From contig NZ_SATR01000035.1 in NCBI RefSeq assembly GCF_004551525.1, positions 256 to 48,476 of the forward strand: 48,221 bases of DNA, given 5' to 3'. Under the pieces are notes generated by a model. It was not told where the DNA came from, searched no databases, and saw only the letters and a program-made list of their open reading frames with translations. Shown piece by piece: positions 1-6,915 of this stretch; the stretch's first letter is position 1; the number at the start of each line of letters is the position of its first letter. Position numbers and translations under genes: made by a program. The stretch is from Vibrio ouci (GTDB taxonomy: Bacteria > Pseudomonadota > Gammaproteobacteria > Enterobacterales > Vibrionaceae).

Positions 1-1059
1 CAACAATGAGGTAATAGGGAGGATCCCAATACCGTCACCAGGCTCAATTAACGAATGAATGTCATGAAAGTAACGACGTACCGTTTTTCGGCAAAGGCGG
101 GTAGCCTGGGCGATTAACGTGATATTGAGCTTTTCGCCTTTCTGTAATAACACTCGACAGGCGTTGAACACGCGCTGTTTGGTTTTTTCGCGCCTTATCT
201 GATGCGTTCTCGTGGCTGCTAAACTTTGTCGCTGTTGAATATTCAGATCACTCGGCAGATTCATCACGCCTCGCTGAACCGTCGAGCAAGCGAAGTACTT
301 GTCCCAGGTCCATCGAGAGACACTTTTCACCACTGACATGACTTCGCTATGCCTCAAAGGAGGCTTGCCATCAAACGAGTGGTTCTTGTATAACGCGTAA
401 TGAGAGACTCGGCGTTTAAAGCGCTCATAGGTTCCTTCTAGGCGCTCTGTCGTCACAATTGAGTAGGCATAGTGACGTGTATGCTCAAATAAGGTGCAGT
501 TTCGAGAGTGGGATACGTCATCTGGGTAGGCAAGTTCGCGCCAAGGTGGATAGGACTCTAGCTCTACTGAGTCCGCTAACTCTCCAAGTTCGTACACTTG
601 AGAATGAAGCTCTGTCGTTTGCCACCAGGGGTGAAAGGGGGTTTTCGCCACAGGTCCTGCATAATCAAGATCGGCCTTCATGCGTAAAGCCATGGCTTGA
701 TACACGGCCTTAAGATACTGGATAGGTTTACTTCTTGCGTTGTCACTTGTACAAACTGGCACAATCGCATAGTAAAGGTGAGCCTTATTACTGTGCCTGT
801 CTCGGACGATGAGGTTGGGAGCCGGTAGCCCTTCATCTTGCCAGATGTATGGATTAGGAAGCGATTGATCTTCATGGTCAATATCAAACACTAACCACGA
901 GCGCATATCTTTACGATTGACCTGCATATAGGGCCACTTGACCGCATAATGCCGTGGCCGAACAAGCATGGCCGTTTTGTTGTCGCTACACCTGGGCAAA
1001 TAGGGAGCTTCTTCGAGCAACCGTTGATACGAATTGCTGGTTGTTTCTGGAGGGAGCAT
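1..1059 (-). CDS. ColE2-type plasmid replication initiator (Replicase family), 3' end beyond window
   Basis: The reading frame stays open from an ATG at 1059 to the window edge, giving at least 353 residues, so the C-terminus is missing. The translation resembles ColE2 RepA, the plasmid-specific initiator and primase: FDIDHEDQ followed by APNLIV (about residues 56-79), AHLYYAI, KTPFHPWW, then SRNCTLFEHTRHYAYSIV. A helix-turn-helix-like segment (ATRLCRKTVRRYF) lies near the cut end, as in ColE2 Rep, where the C-terminal part binds the origin. It is the last visible gene of the prophage early operon, 16 bp after the 58-residue gene. A ColE2-type Rep next to a GpA-type HUH endonuclease is unusual. 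In-frame stops lie just upstream, so the start is within a few codons of 1059. The family call is firm; the role in the element is inferred. Confidence 0.85.
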   Translation of the reverse strand, partial: MLPPETTSNSYQRLLEEAPYLPRCSDNKTAMLVRPRHYAVKWPYMQVNRKDMRSWLVFDIDHEDQSLPNPYIWQDEGLPAPNLIVRDRHSNKAHLYYAIVPVCTSDNARSKPIQYLKAVYQAMALRMKADLDYAGPVAKTPFHPWWQTTELHSQVYELGELADSVELESYPPWRELAYPDDVSHSRNCTLFEHTRHYAYSIVTTERLEGTYERFKRRVSHYALYKNHSFDGKPPLRHSEVMSVVKSVSRWTWDKYFACSTVQRGVMNLPSDLNIQQRQSLAATRTHQIRREKTKQRVFNACRVLLQKGEKLNITLIAQATRLCRKTVRRYFHDIHSLIEPGDGIGILPITSLL

Positions 1060-1075
1060 AGCAACCTGCCAAATG

Positions 1076-1252
1076 TCATTGAGTCAGGGTTACTTCGGCT
1101 AGAGGTCGAAACACCTTGATCGGTAGCCGCTTGTTGGCAATAGAATCAAGCGGCACCATAATGTCGAGTTGTTGCTCTTCGCAACTGGCCATACCGCGAG
1201 CAATGATAGCTTTGAAGGAACGGCTGATGAATTGTTCTTCGAAGTTATCCAT
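1076..1252 (-). CDS. Small conserved-context protein, 58 residues, unknown
   Basis: A 58-residue frame starts at an ATG with a strong ribosome-binding site (AGGAG about 6 bases upstream, inside the end of the GpA-like gene). It ends in TGA 16 bp before the Rep start. It begins only 2 bp after the GpA-like stop, so it sits tightly inside the early operon. The protein (MDNFEEQFISRSFKAIIARG..., ending FRPLAEVTLTQ) is mixed charged with no membrane segment. I recognise no family. The segment from about residue 28 (QLDIMVPLDSIANKRLPIKVFRPLAEV) could be a short beta-rich fold. The strong SD and operon position support it as real. A replication accessory or a small regulator would fit, but that is a guess. 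Confidence 0.65.
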   Translation of the reverse strand: MDNFEEQFISRSFKAIIARGMASCEEQQLDIMVPLDSIANKRLPIKVFRPLAEVTLTQ

Positions 1253-1254
1253 GA

Positions 1255-2745
1255 CTATCTCCTGTAGAAGCTAAGTAACCCCGGGGATCGGCGCTCTGTT
1301 TGCAAAGAGCCACCCATAGCGAATAAGGGAGCACTGTCCGTGCGGTTTTCTAGATCGTTGATTAGGCGCATCAGGTTGCTAATGCCAATCTGCGTCGTTG
1401 CCAAAATTGCGTTTTTTGTCGCGAGAGGGAGGGGGCGATTATCCGCGTTGTCTAAGGCGAGCTTCGAGATCTCGCCAGCGAGTATGGAATTGGAAAGAGC
1501 GCGTTTATGTAGGCTCTCGGCCTCGCAAGGGAGGTCGCTCCCGCTCCCTTCAGAAGACTCCAACAAGTCGGAGTCTTTCTTAACTAACTTCCACTCTGTC
1601 TCACGGGTAAATACCACAAGACCAGAACCCTCCAATCCATCGGTAGCCGTGATAACTTCGCCATATTTGTTTTCGCGTTCTTTCTTGATTAGCTTGATTG
1701 GACGCATAGAAGCACTTAGGCGGTGACCGCCCATGTAATCCATATAAACAGAAAAGAAACCGTTATCAGCAGCACGTCTCGCTTTCTCGAATAGGCAGAA
1801 CTCTTGCTCTTCATCAATACGGCGAAGCTCACGCCAAATAGTGACAGGTGGAGTGCGTTGAAATTGGAATTGACGAAAGCAGAATGTCCGTGACCATGCG
1901 GTTACGTTCTTCACTGTGTCTTGCAGTTTTGCTCGCTTGTTGTCTGTATCGGTCAAACCTTCAAGGGCGTGACCATCAACGTTTTTAGAAATGTATTTCG
2001 CTAGATAAGCAACAGCACCGCCAGAATCCCGATCAATAAACTTCGCATCAAAGCGAGCTTTCATTGCTTTAGTCTTCGCTGTGCCATCGTCAAAGTACAG
2101 ATCAGCTTTTTCACGGTATTGGTAGTCTTGTAAACCACCAACAAAAGCTTTTGCTTGTTCTAATGGCATGAAGAAAACCCCATGCCAGTGAGGGGTTCCA
2201 TCTTGGTGAGGCTCTACCACACGCATTCCGTAGTAGGTTAAAGCTCGGTAATCAGCCCAAGCACGGAACAGCTCCCAACCTTTACTTAACCATATGTGAG
2301 CATCTTTAGGCGTACCGCCATCAAAGTTAGGGTTTTCAATCCAGTATTTACCGTGTTTCTTTAAACGGTGAAAGCGGCTAGGGGCGGTCATAGTGATGAA
2401 TACAGCAATGTGATTATTACTTTCTGAATACTCTTGGCATCCAGCAATACGAGTCATCAACTCATGACGGCGGTTGGCAGGGTTACTCTGTGAAGAATCA
2501 ATTACAGTTTGGAGATCAACGGTATCGCCGCTCTCTGACTCGATAGCCATAAGCTCAATCCATTCACGCTGCCTGTCTTGACGAATCGTGAGCCATTCAC
2601 AGGCAGAGATAGAAGCGTAAGGTGAGCTATGTGGGGAAACCATTCCAGCAGCACGGCGAGCATTCTCAAAAACAGCTACAGAAATTCGGCCAATCGCTCT
2701 ACGCCAAAAATCATCATCCATTAAACGAAGTGCAAAATATTCCAT
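1255..2745 (-). CDS. GpA-type (HUH) phage replication endonuclease with CII-like C-terminal tail
   Basis: About 496 residues. P2 GpA-family proteins nick the phage origin to start rolling-circle replication. The core is clear: a DDDFWRR segment near the N-terminus, SQSNPANRRHELM (about 87-99), the metal-binding HUH motif in GTPHWHGVFFM (HWH about 187-189), and the catalytic tyrosine motif YLAKYISK (about 248-255) with two tyrosines, as in this family. P2 GpA is about 760 residues; this one lacks much of the usual N-terminal part. From about residue 414 the C-terminus closely resembles the C-terminal domain of the CII-like protein at 3397-3942, so the tail may have come from it. The start overlaps the upstream stop as TGATG (GTG at 2748 or ATG at 2745), which implies translational coupling. 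Activity is inferred from the intact motifs. Confidence 0.85.
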   Translation of the reverse strand: MEYFALRLMDDDFWRRAIGRISVAVFENARRAAGMVSPHSSPYASISACEWLTIRQDRQREWIELMAIESESGDTVDLQTVIDSSQSNPANRRHELMTRIAGCQEYSESNNHIAVFITMTAPSRFHRLKKHGKYWIENPNFDGGTPKDAHIWLSKGWELFRAWADYRALTYYGMRVVEPHQDGTPHWHGVFFMPLEQAKAFVGGLQDYQYREKADLYFDDGTAKTKAMKARFDAKFIDRDSGGAVAYLAKYISKNVDGHALEGLTDTDNKRAKLQDTVKNVTAWSRTFCFRQFQFQRTPPVTIWRELRRIDEEQEFCLFEKARRAADNGFFSVYMDYMGGHRLSASMRPIKLIKKERENKYGEVITATDGLEGSGLVVFTRETEWKLVKKDSDLLESSEGSGSDLPCEAESLHKRALSNSILAGEISKLALDNADNRPLPLATKNAILATTQIGISNLMRLINDLENRTDSAPLFAMGGSLQTERRSPGLLSFYRR

Positions 2746-2957
2746 CACGCCACCTCTACTGGTTCTTGCAGGGAAATAATCGCTAAGCCAGCTTGAGCAT
2801 GAACATCATTCCACATGCGTATTAGGTTGCTTTGGAAGTTCTCTTGTCCTTCTACAGGGTTAGAGCGGAATTTATTGATGTTAAGAGTGGCCACATTCTG
2901 CCAATGAAGAGCCTCATCAACAGTGGTAATTTGGATATTGATTGATGGTGTCTTCAT
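2745..2957 (-). CDS. Hypothetical prophage early protein, 70 residues
   Basis: Starts at an ATG 2 bp after the stop of the 138-residue gene, behind a strong GGAGG ribosome-binding site, and its stop overlaps the GpA-like start (TGATG). The translation (MKTPSINIQITTVDEALHWQ..., later NLIRMWNDVHAQAGLAIISL) is soluble with no membrane segment. I recognise no family. Tight coupling on both sides argues that it is expressed with the replication gene. A replication accessory or host-takeover role would be typical of the position, but nothing in the sequence shows it. Confidence 0.7.
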   Translation of the reverse strand: MKTPSINIQITTVDEALHWQNVATLNINKFRSNPVEGQENFQSNLIRMWNDVHAQAGLAIISLQEPVEVA

Positions 2958-2959
2958 GT

Positions 2960-3376
2960 CTAACCTCCGATCACTTCTAAGCAGTACTGTTCGAACTGAA
3001 ATAGTTCTTCATCATCCCAATGACCTAAATCACGTAGGCCAAGCATCTCCAAATACAAACGGCGGTTACTTATATCAAGCTGTGACCAGTGGTGAAGTTG
3101 TGGTAGTGCTTCTTTGTTTTGGTAAGAGCGATACCAACTCACGAAAGAATGAGCGAAGAACACACGTGCACGGTCACCATTCATAGCCTCTTTGATGTCG
3201 GCTAAAACCTCGGCTTGAGGTCGGTGTGTTTCGACCAGTGTTTGCTTCTTGGCAATCGCATCAAGATGAATGAGAATCTCTTGCTGCTGTTCTTCACTGC
3301 TAGCGTGAAATCGGTCAGCGATTTGGCTGAATGACTCCGTCAGCATTTGGACTAAATAAGTGGAATTGTTACCCAT
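2960..3376 (-). CDS. Hypothetical prophage early protein, 138 residues
   Basis: A 138-residue soluble protein in the minus-strand early operon between the CII-like gene and the 70-residue gene. The N-terminal half (MLTESFSQIADRF, then EEQQQEILIHLDAIAKKQ) is charged and helical and could form a coiled coil. The C-terminal half is acidic with many aromatic residues (FVSWYRS, LGHWDDEELFQFEQY). An AGGGGTG ribosome-binding site precedes the ATG. I recognise no family. Its place upstream of gpA matches the variable early-gene slot in P2-like phages. Function unknown. Confidence 0.7.
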   Translation of the reverse strand: MGNNSTYLVQMLTESFSQIADRFHASSEEQQQEILIHLDAIAKKQTLVETHRPQAEVLADIKEAMNGDRARVFFAHSFVSWYRSYQNKEALPQLHHWSQLDISNRRLYLEMLGLRDLGHWDDEELFQFEQYCLEVIGG

Positions 3377-3396
3377 AGCTACACCCCTGTAGATAG

Positions 3397-3942
3397 TTAA
3401 GACAGACCCGGTAAAGGCGAACCGCTTGCGATAAAGTCCACACCCATTGCAAAGAATGGTTGAGCACTACCGGTACGGCTTTCTAGGTCGTTGACGAGAA
3501 GCATCAAGTTAGAAATGCTTGCTTGAGCTGTCTCGATGGTTGAATTTTTAGTTGAGCGAGGGAGCGTCTTATTACCCGCGTTATCGAGCGCTAACTGTGA
3601 AAGCTCACCTGAATAAATAGAATTGTTGAGAGCACGTTTTATGAAGCTTTCGGTCTCGCTATCCGCAGGGATATGAGCGGTAACAAGATCAAGCTTGCGA
3701 AGTACAACTTCTAAAATCACGTAGTCGTTCGTAGCTTTAGAAATTGCCATCATTTCTGGTAAGGAAAGAACGTGCGGCTGCTCCGTATTGAGCTTATTGC
3801 GCAGCATGTTTGCTCGCAGGCCACAGGCGTTGGCTATCTCTGTTAGCTCATTGCGGTGACGTTGGCGAAACAAGCTGCATGCCTCGTTGTACTCATGTTG
3901 TACATCCGCTAAAAAGACGCACATTGTTTGGTTTGCTTCCAT
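3397..3942 (-). CDS. Phage CII-like regulatory protein
   Basis: 181 residues. The N-terminal half matches the CII regulatory family of P2-like phages: EACSLFRQRHRNELTEIANACG, then the hallmark LRNKLNTEQPHVLSLPEM (about residues 47-64) and a helical stretch around ISKATNDY. The C-terminal domain (about 102-168) ends DLESRTGSAQPFFAMG and PLPGLS, also familiar from this family. The same domain recurs at the C-terminus of the GpA-like protein at 1255-2745, with about 40 of 66 positions identical by eye. CII-type proteins act in the lysis-lysogeny choice and early transcription. It is the third gene of the operon divergent from the S24 repressor, 33 bp after cox. The family call is firm; the exact target is unknown. 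Confidence 0.85.
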   Translation of the reverse strand: MEANQTMCVFLADVQHEYNEACSLFRQRHRNELTEIANACGLRANMLRNKLNTEQPHVLSLPEMMAISKATNDYVILEVVLRKLDLVTAHIPADSETESFIKRALNNSIYSGELSQLALDNAGNKTLPRSTKNSTIETAQASISNLMLLVNDLESRTGSAQPFFAMGVDFIASGSPLPGLS

Positions 3943-3975
3943 ATCAGATACTCTCTACAACGCGTAAGGGTTGAG

Positions 3976-4191
3976 TTAGCCGAGCTGTTCCATCGCTTCT
4001 CGGGCGGCCATTTCCGTCATCGCCACCATATTGATCAGCGTCTTTTCTCTGGGTTTGGTCTTGGGTTTGATGATGATGCGACCTTCATCAATAAACTGCT
4101 TTACGGTGCCTTCAGCTAAGCCCGACAGATTGCAGTAATAATCAACCGTCACATAAGGGCATGGCGGAGGGGGAGAAAGTAATTGGCTCAT
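3976..4191 (-). CDS. cox: Cox-like excisionase/regulator
   Basis: 71 residues with a winged-helix/MerR-like layout. A tyrosine-rich start (YVTVDYYCNLSGLAEGTVKQFIDEGRI) reads as a DNA-recognition helix, and a basic KPKTKPREK segment follows. Short proteins of this kind at this position in P2/K139-like phages are Cox, which represses the lysogenic promoter and directs excision with the integrase. The start overlaps the stop of the PrtN-like gene (ATGA), and an AAAGGGGAAC ribosome-binding site lies upstream. It is the second gene of the early operon. The call rests on size, motif and position. Confidence 0.75.
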   Translation of the reverse strand: MSQLLSPPPPCPYVTVDYYCNLSGLAEGTVKQFIDEGRIIIKPKTKPREKTLINMVAMTEMAAREAMEQLG

Positions 4192-4523
4192 TGCTGTTCC
4201 CCTTTAACGTTGTTTACATCTATAAATGGGCTTCTGAATGGTTCTGCTTGTGGATTGCTAAGGGCGGCTAAAACTGCCTTCTCTTGCCATTCGGTTAAGA
4301 CCTGTTCGCGGCATGCATCAATATGTGTGGCTAGGTCATTAAGGTGGACCATAAACGGGCTGCGTTTGTGCTCTTCCATTCGGAAAACGGGAATAGGTAA
4401 AGACTGGCTGTTTGCTTTGCCGTTTGCGGTTTCAGCGTTGATATGGAAGAACTCTTCGCAAATATCGCCCAACGCCACAATCGGTGTGCCAAAACGAGCA
4501 TGGAGTGCATATTTCGTATTCAT
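4188..4523 (-). CDS. Pyocin activator PrtN-family protein
   Basis: 111 residues. The pattern matches the PrtN family: ALHARFGTPIVALGDICEEFF near the start, a lysine/alanine-containing turn, LPIPVFRMEEHKRSPFMVHLNDLATHID across the middle. In Pseudomonas, PrtN activates pyocin genes after DNA damage. In prophages, family members occur as the first early gene and probably act as DNA-binding regulators. It is first in the operon divergent from the S24 repressor, so it would be among the first genes expressed on induction. The stop overlaps the cox start. Whether it activates late or early genes here is inference. Confidence 0.75.
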   Translation of the reverse strand: MNTKYALHARFGTPIVALGDICEEFFHINAETANGKANSQSLPIPVFRMEEHKRSPFMVHLNDLATHIDACREQVLTEWQEKAVLAALSNPQAEPFRSPFIDVNNVKGEQQ

Positions 4524-4716
4524 AATCAGTGCCCTACATCACTACACGCCTAGACGAGCATGTGATACATTGGTGAGTCGGTGTTAATCGGTCTAAAACT
4601 ACATTAAGATTTGCTGTCTATGTGGATTTCCTCGAATTGTCTGGAGTTGTCTTGGATTTAATTGGAATAATAGATCGGAATAATAAGATTGGTCAATATC
4701 TGTTTAAGGATTTTTT
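4524..4716. promoter_or_regulatory. Divergent immunity control region (repressor versus early operon)
   Basis: This 193-bp stretch separates the leftward early operon from the rightward repressor gene, so both promoters and the repressor operators should lie here. It is AT-rich and contains short repeats that may be operator half-sites: GGAATAATA at 4664-4672 and again at 4677-4685 (13-bp spacing), and TTGTCTGG/TTGTCTTGG near 4637 and 4647. Promoters could not be placed confidently. Confidence 0.55.
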
Positions 4717-5409
4717 GTGCGCGAATGGTTTAAAACTTCGGATTTGCAGGGAATGGCTGGACTTCCAACGACCCCTCAAGGTTTCAGTCAAAAAGCTAAA
4801 AAAGCTGATTGGATATCCCGCAGAGCTAGCGGGAGAGGCGCTGGGCTTGAGTATCACATCTCAAATTTTGATGAAGAAGTGATTGCTGAACTACGCGTAA
4901 AGTATGGTGATGACGTTATTTCTGACAATGTGACGGAAATCTCAAACGTAAAGTCGGTTAGAAACATATCTCAAATTGAAAATATGTGTGCTGTTCCCGT
5001 CTATAACGTCTATGCATCCTGCGGTTTTGGCACATTGAACGATGCTGAGTTTCAACTTCGCACTGAGTTCCTCCCATGTGAATGGCTAAAGCGGTTTGGT
5101 TTAACAGAGGAAACCGCCAGAATCATTATCTGTCACGGTGACTCAATGGAAGATACCTTAAGTGATGGCGATGAGGTTCTTGTCGATATTCGAGAGTTAG
5201 AACACCCAGTTAAGCATGGCGTGTATGTCGTACGTATCGGTAAACATGTCTACATCAAACGTCTGAAGTACGACATCATGGCAGAAGGCTATGAAGTCAT
5301 ATCAGACAACAAAGAAGAATATGATTCATTCATTGTGAACGAGGAGAAACTCAGTGAGTTCGCGGTGATAGGAAAAGTAGTCACCACCGTTATGAAGGCG
5401 GTGATATAG
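4717..5409 (+). CDS. CI-like prophage repressor, Mu-type DNA-binding domain plus S24 peptidase
   Basis: 230 residues. The first ~55 residues (EWFKTSDLQGMAGLP..., SRRASGRGAGLEYHIS) resemble the Mu-type winged DNA-binding domain. Residues ~90-225 are a LexA/UmuD-like S24 domain with the catalytic serine in HGDSMEDT (S143) and a lysine in VYIKRLK (K181). The likely self-cleavage site is in YASCGFG, Cys-Gly (102-103) instead of the more common Ala-Gly; UmuD also cleaves at Cys-Gly. It should hold the prophage silent and self-cleave with RecA after DNA damage. The start is GTG at 4717 with AAGGA about 7 bases upstream. It is followed by a strong terminator. Confidence 0.9.
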   Translation: MREWFKTSDLQGMAGLPTTPQGFSQKAKKADWISRRASGRGAGLEYHISNFDEEVIAELRVKYGDDVISDNVTEISNVKSVRNISQIENMCAVPVYNVYASCGFGTLNDAEFQLRTEFLPCEWLKRFGLTEETARIIICHGDSMEDTLSDGDEVLVDIRELEHPVKHGVYVVRIGKHVYIKRLKYDIMAEGYEVISDNKEEYDSFIVNEEKLSEFAVIGKVVTTVMKAVI

Positions 5410-5414
5410 AAGCT

Positions 5415-5442
5415 AAAGGCACCCTACGGGGTGCCTTTTTTT
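5415..5442 (+). terminator. Rho-independent terminator after the repressor
   Basis: GGCACCC and GGGTGCC pair across a TACG loop (5418-5435), extended by A/T pairs and followed by a run of seven T. It lies 6 bp after the repressor stop, so the cargo genes downstream need their own promoter. Confidence 0.92.
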
Positions 5443-5827
5443 ATTTTTATTATTGATAATAATGCAATTAAAGATGGGTGTAGTTGATGTGTAAGTGTCG
5501 GTATCGTTTTCATATACGGCGCCTGAGAACGTTTTTTGATTTGTTACCCTTCGTGAAAGTGTAGGTTTTTTATGTGTTATCCAAACGTGGATTAAGTCGT
5601 GATAGCGAGCACTAGCAAGTGTAAAAATGTTGCTAATAGTTTTGGAAGCCCTTCAACGACATGTGTTGCTATATGCCAGAAAAATATCAGTCCAAATAAA
5701 ATATGGATGGCTGTGATTTTTTAAGTGCTTTAAGTAACTCATTCGTGCTTACCCTGATTTTTATATCGGAATAAGTGTATTAAATGACCAAGCCTAGGCC
5801 TATTTTAGATTTCTCAAAGAGAGCAGA
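5443..5827. other. 385-bp gene-free stretch before the cargo pair
   Basis: AT-rich intergenic DNA between the repressor terminator and the 360-residue cargo gene. No frame with a start and credible ribosome-binding site was found. It must contain the promoter of the cargo pair, but I cannot place it. Small hairpins (for example CACT-AGCA-AGTG near 5610) are too weak to call an RNA gene. Confidence 0.5.
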
Positions 5828-6910
5828 ATGAACAAGAAAGATTATTATCGTTCGTTGGAACAAGTTAAAAAAATACTGTTAATGGAGTCGGATCCATTCA
5901 TAAAACACATTCATACTTTTGCTTCGATTCATGGAGTCGTTTCTAGTATTGGTTACTCAGCATTTAAGGTTACAGACCATAGCCATGCAGCAAATAATAA
6001 CGGTCCCGATGCTGAAAGGCGAAAAGTCGAACAAGCAATATCGAGCGCGAAGCAAAAAGACGGTAAAGAAACTCATATATTTGAGTTAATAACAAGTCAT
6101 CAATCACTCAAATCCCAGCTAGAACGGTTTCAACAAATTGTTGGAGAGAACTCTACATTATTCGAGATGGCAGATTTGTACCTAACACTTCTAGAACGCT
6201 ATAGCGAAATGTATAACAGCTATGTTAAGGGTTATTCACCTCAAACAGCATATTCGTTAGCGTTTATCGCAAATGATTTAATTCGTGCTACAGATAACAT
6301 GGTTTTGGTAATTGATGTCGTTTTAGGATCTTATAAAGAACATTCTATTGAACTTCCTGATGGCAGCGAGCAACTAGAAATCTACCTATCCAACGTGCCT
6401 TCAGTAGCTGCTTTTGCAAAAAAACTAACCGCGTTGAACGTTGTTTATAGTGAAGTTAGCTTGCTATTGGGATATTCAAATGTAGATTTCCCCCTAACTA
6501 TTGACCATATCGAAAATGGTAGTCTATTGACCCGACTTGTTGGTGGTGGGCTAGGGCTTACCATAGTTAGCTCGATTTTCAACGTTGTAGCGCCAATCTA
6601 TATTGAAAAGTACCTTGATGAAGGAAAGGTCGTAGAACTCTGTTCAATTGAAAATACTGCCAACTTAGATGCGATGTTTAGCTTAAGTGAAAAGCTAGAG
6701 GAAAACGGGGTAAAGGTTGATGACATTCAAGATAATATAGCTAAGTGCCTGAGGAAAATTACCAAGGCTACTGATGAATTATTTAATGATCAGCCAATTA
6801 TTGAAGTGAACGATAAAGTCTACCGATTGGATAAAGGTCTGCAAGATAAGTTGTTAGAGCATAGTCGTCAAAAGCTATTAGGTCTGAACAATTTGAATCA
6901 AGAGGTGTAA
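5828..6910 (+). CDS. Unknown cargo protein, 360 residues, one hydrophobic segment
   Basis: I do not recognise a family. The N-terminal ~190 residues are mostly helical and charged. Around 215-255 comes DFPLTIDHIENGSLLTRL, then a glycine-rich hydrophobic stretch GGGLGLTIVSSIFNVVAPIYI (roughly 235-255) that could be one membrane segment or a buried helix. The C-terminal part is helical, with VYRLDKGL near residue 320. An AGAGAGC ribosome-binding site precedes the ATG. It is 5 bp upstream of the AlbA_2/HATPase gene on the same strand, so the two are almost certainly co-transcribed. Both are visibly AT-rich and occupy the repressor-integrase slot where temperate phages carry accessory genes. A sensor or membrane effector in a defence pair is a hypothesis only. 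Confidence 0.8.
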   Translation: MNKKDYYRSLEQVKKILLMESDPFIKHIHTFASIHGVVSSIGYSAFKVTDHSHAANNNGPDAERRKVEQAISSAKQKDGKETHIFELITSHQSLKSQLERFQQIVGENSTLFEMADLYLTLLERYSEMYNSYVKGYSPQTAYSLAFIANDLIRATDNMVLVIDVVLGSYKEHSIELPDGSEQLEIYLSNVPSVAAFAKKLTALNVVYSEVSLLLGYSNVDFPLTIDHIENGSLLTRLVGGGLGLTIVSSIFNVVAPIYIEKYLDEGKVVELCSIENTANLDAMFSLSEKLEENGVKVDDIQDNIAKCLRKITKATDELFNDQPIIEVNDKVYRLDKGLQDKLLEHSRQKLLGLNNLNQEV

Positions 6911-6915
6911 ACGAA

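Noticed and set aside
678..1079. Two short minus-strand frames at the left edge as separate genes
   Set aside because: They are other frames of the ColE2-like Rep gene, whose own frame runs unbroken to the edge and carries the family motifs.
1340..1726. Plus-strand frame opposite the GpA-like gene
   Set aside because: It is antisense to conserved coding sequence and has no domain of its own.
1076..2957. The small 58- and 70-residue genes as a toxin-antitoxin pair
   Set aside because: They are not adjacent, show no toxin or antitoxin motif, and are coupled to replication genes.
4622..4882. Plus-strand frame beginning upstream of the repressor
   Set aside because: It overlaps the repressor in another frame, has no good ribosome-binding site and no recognisable domain.
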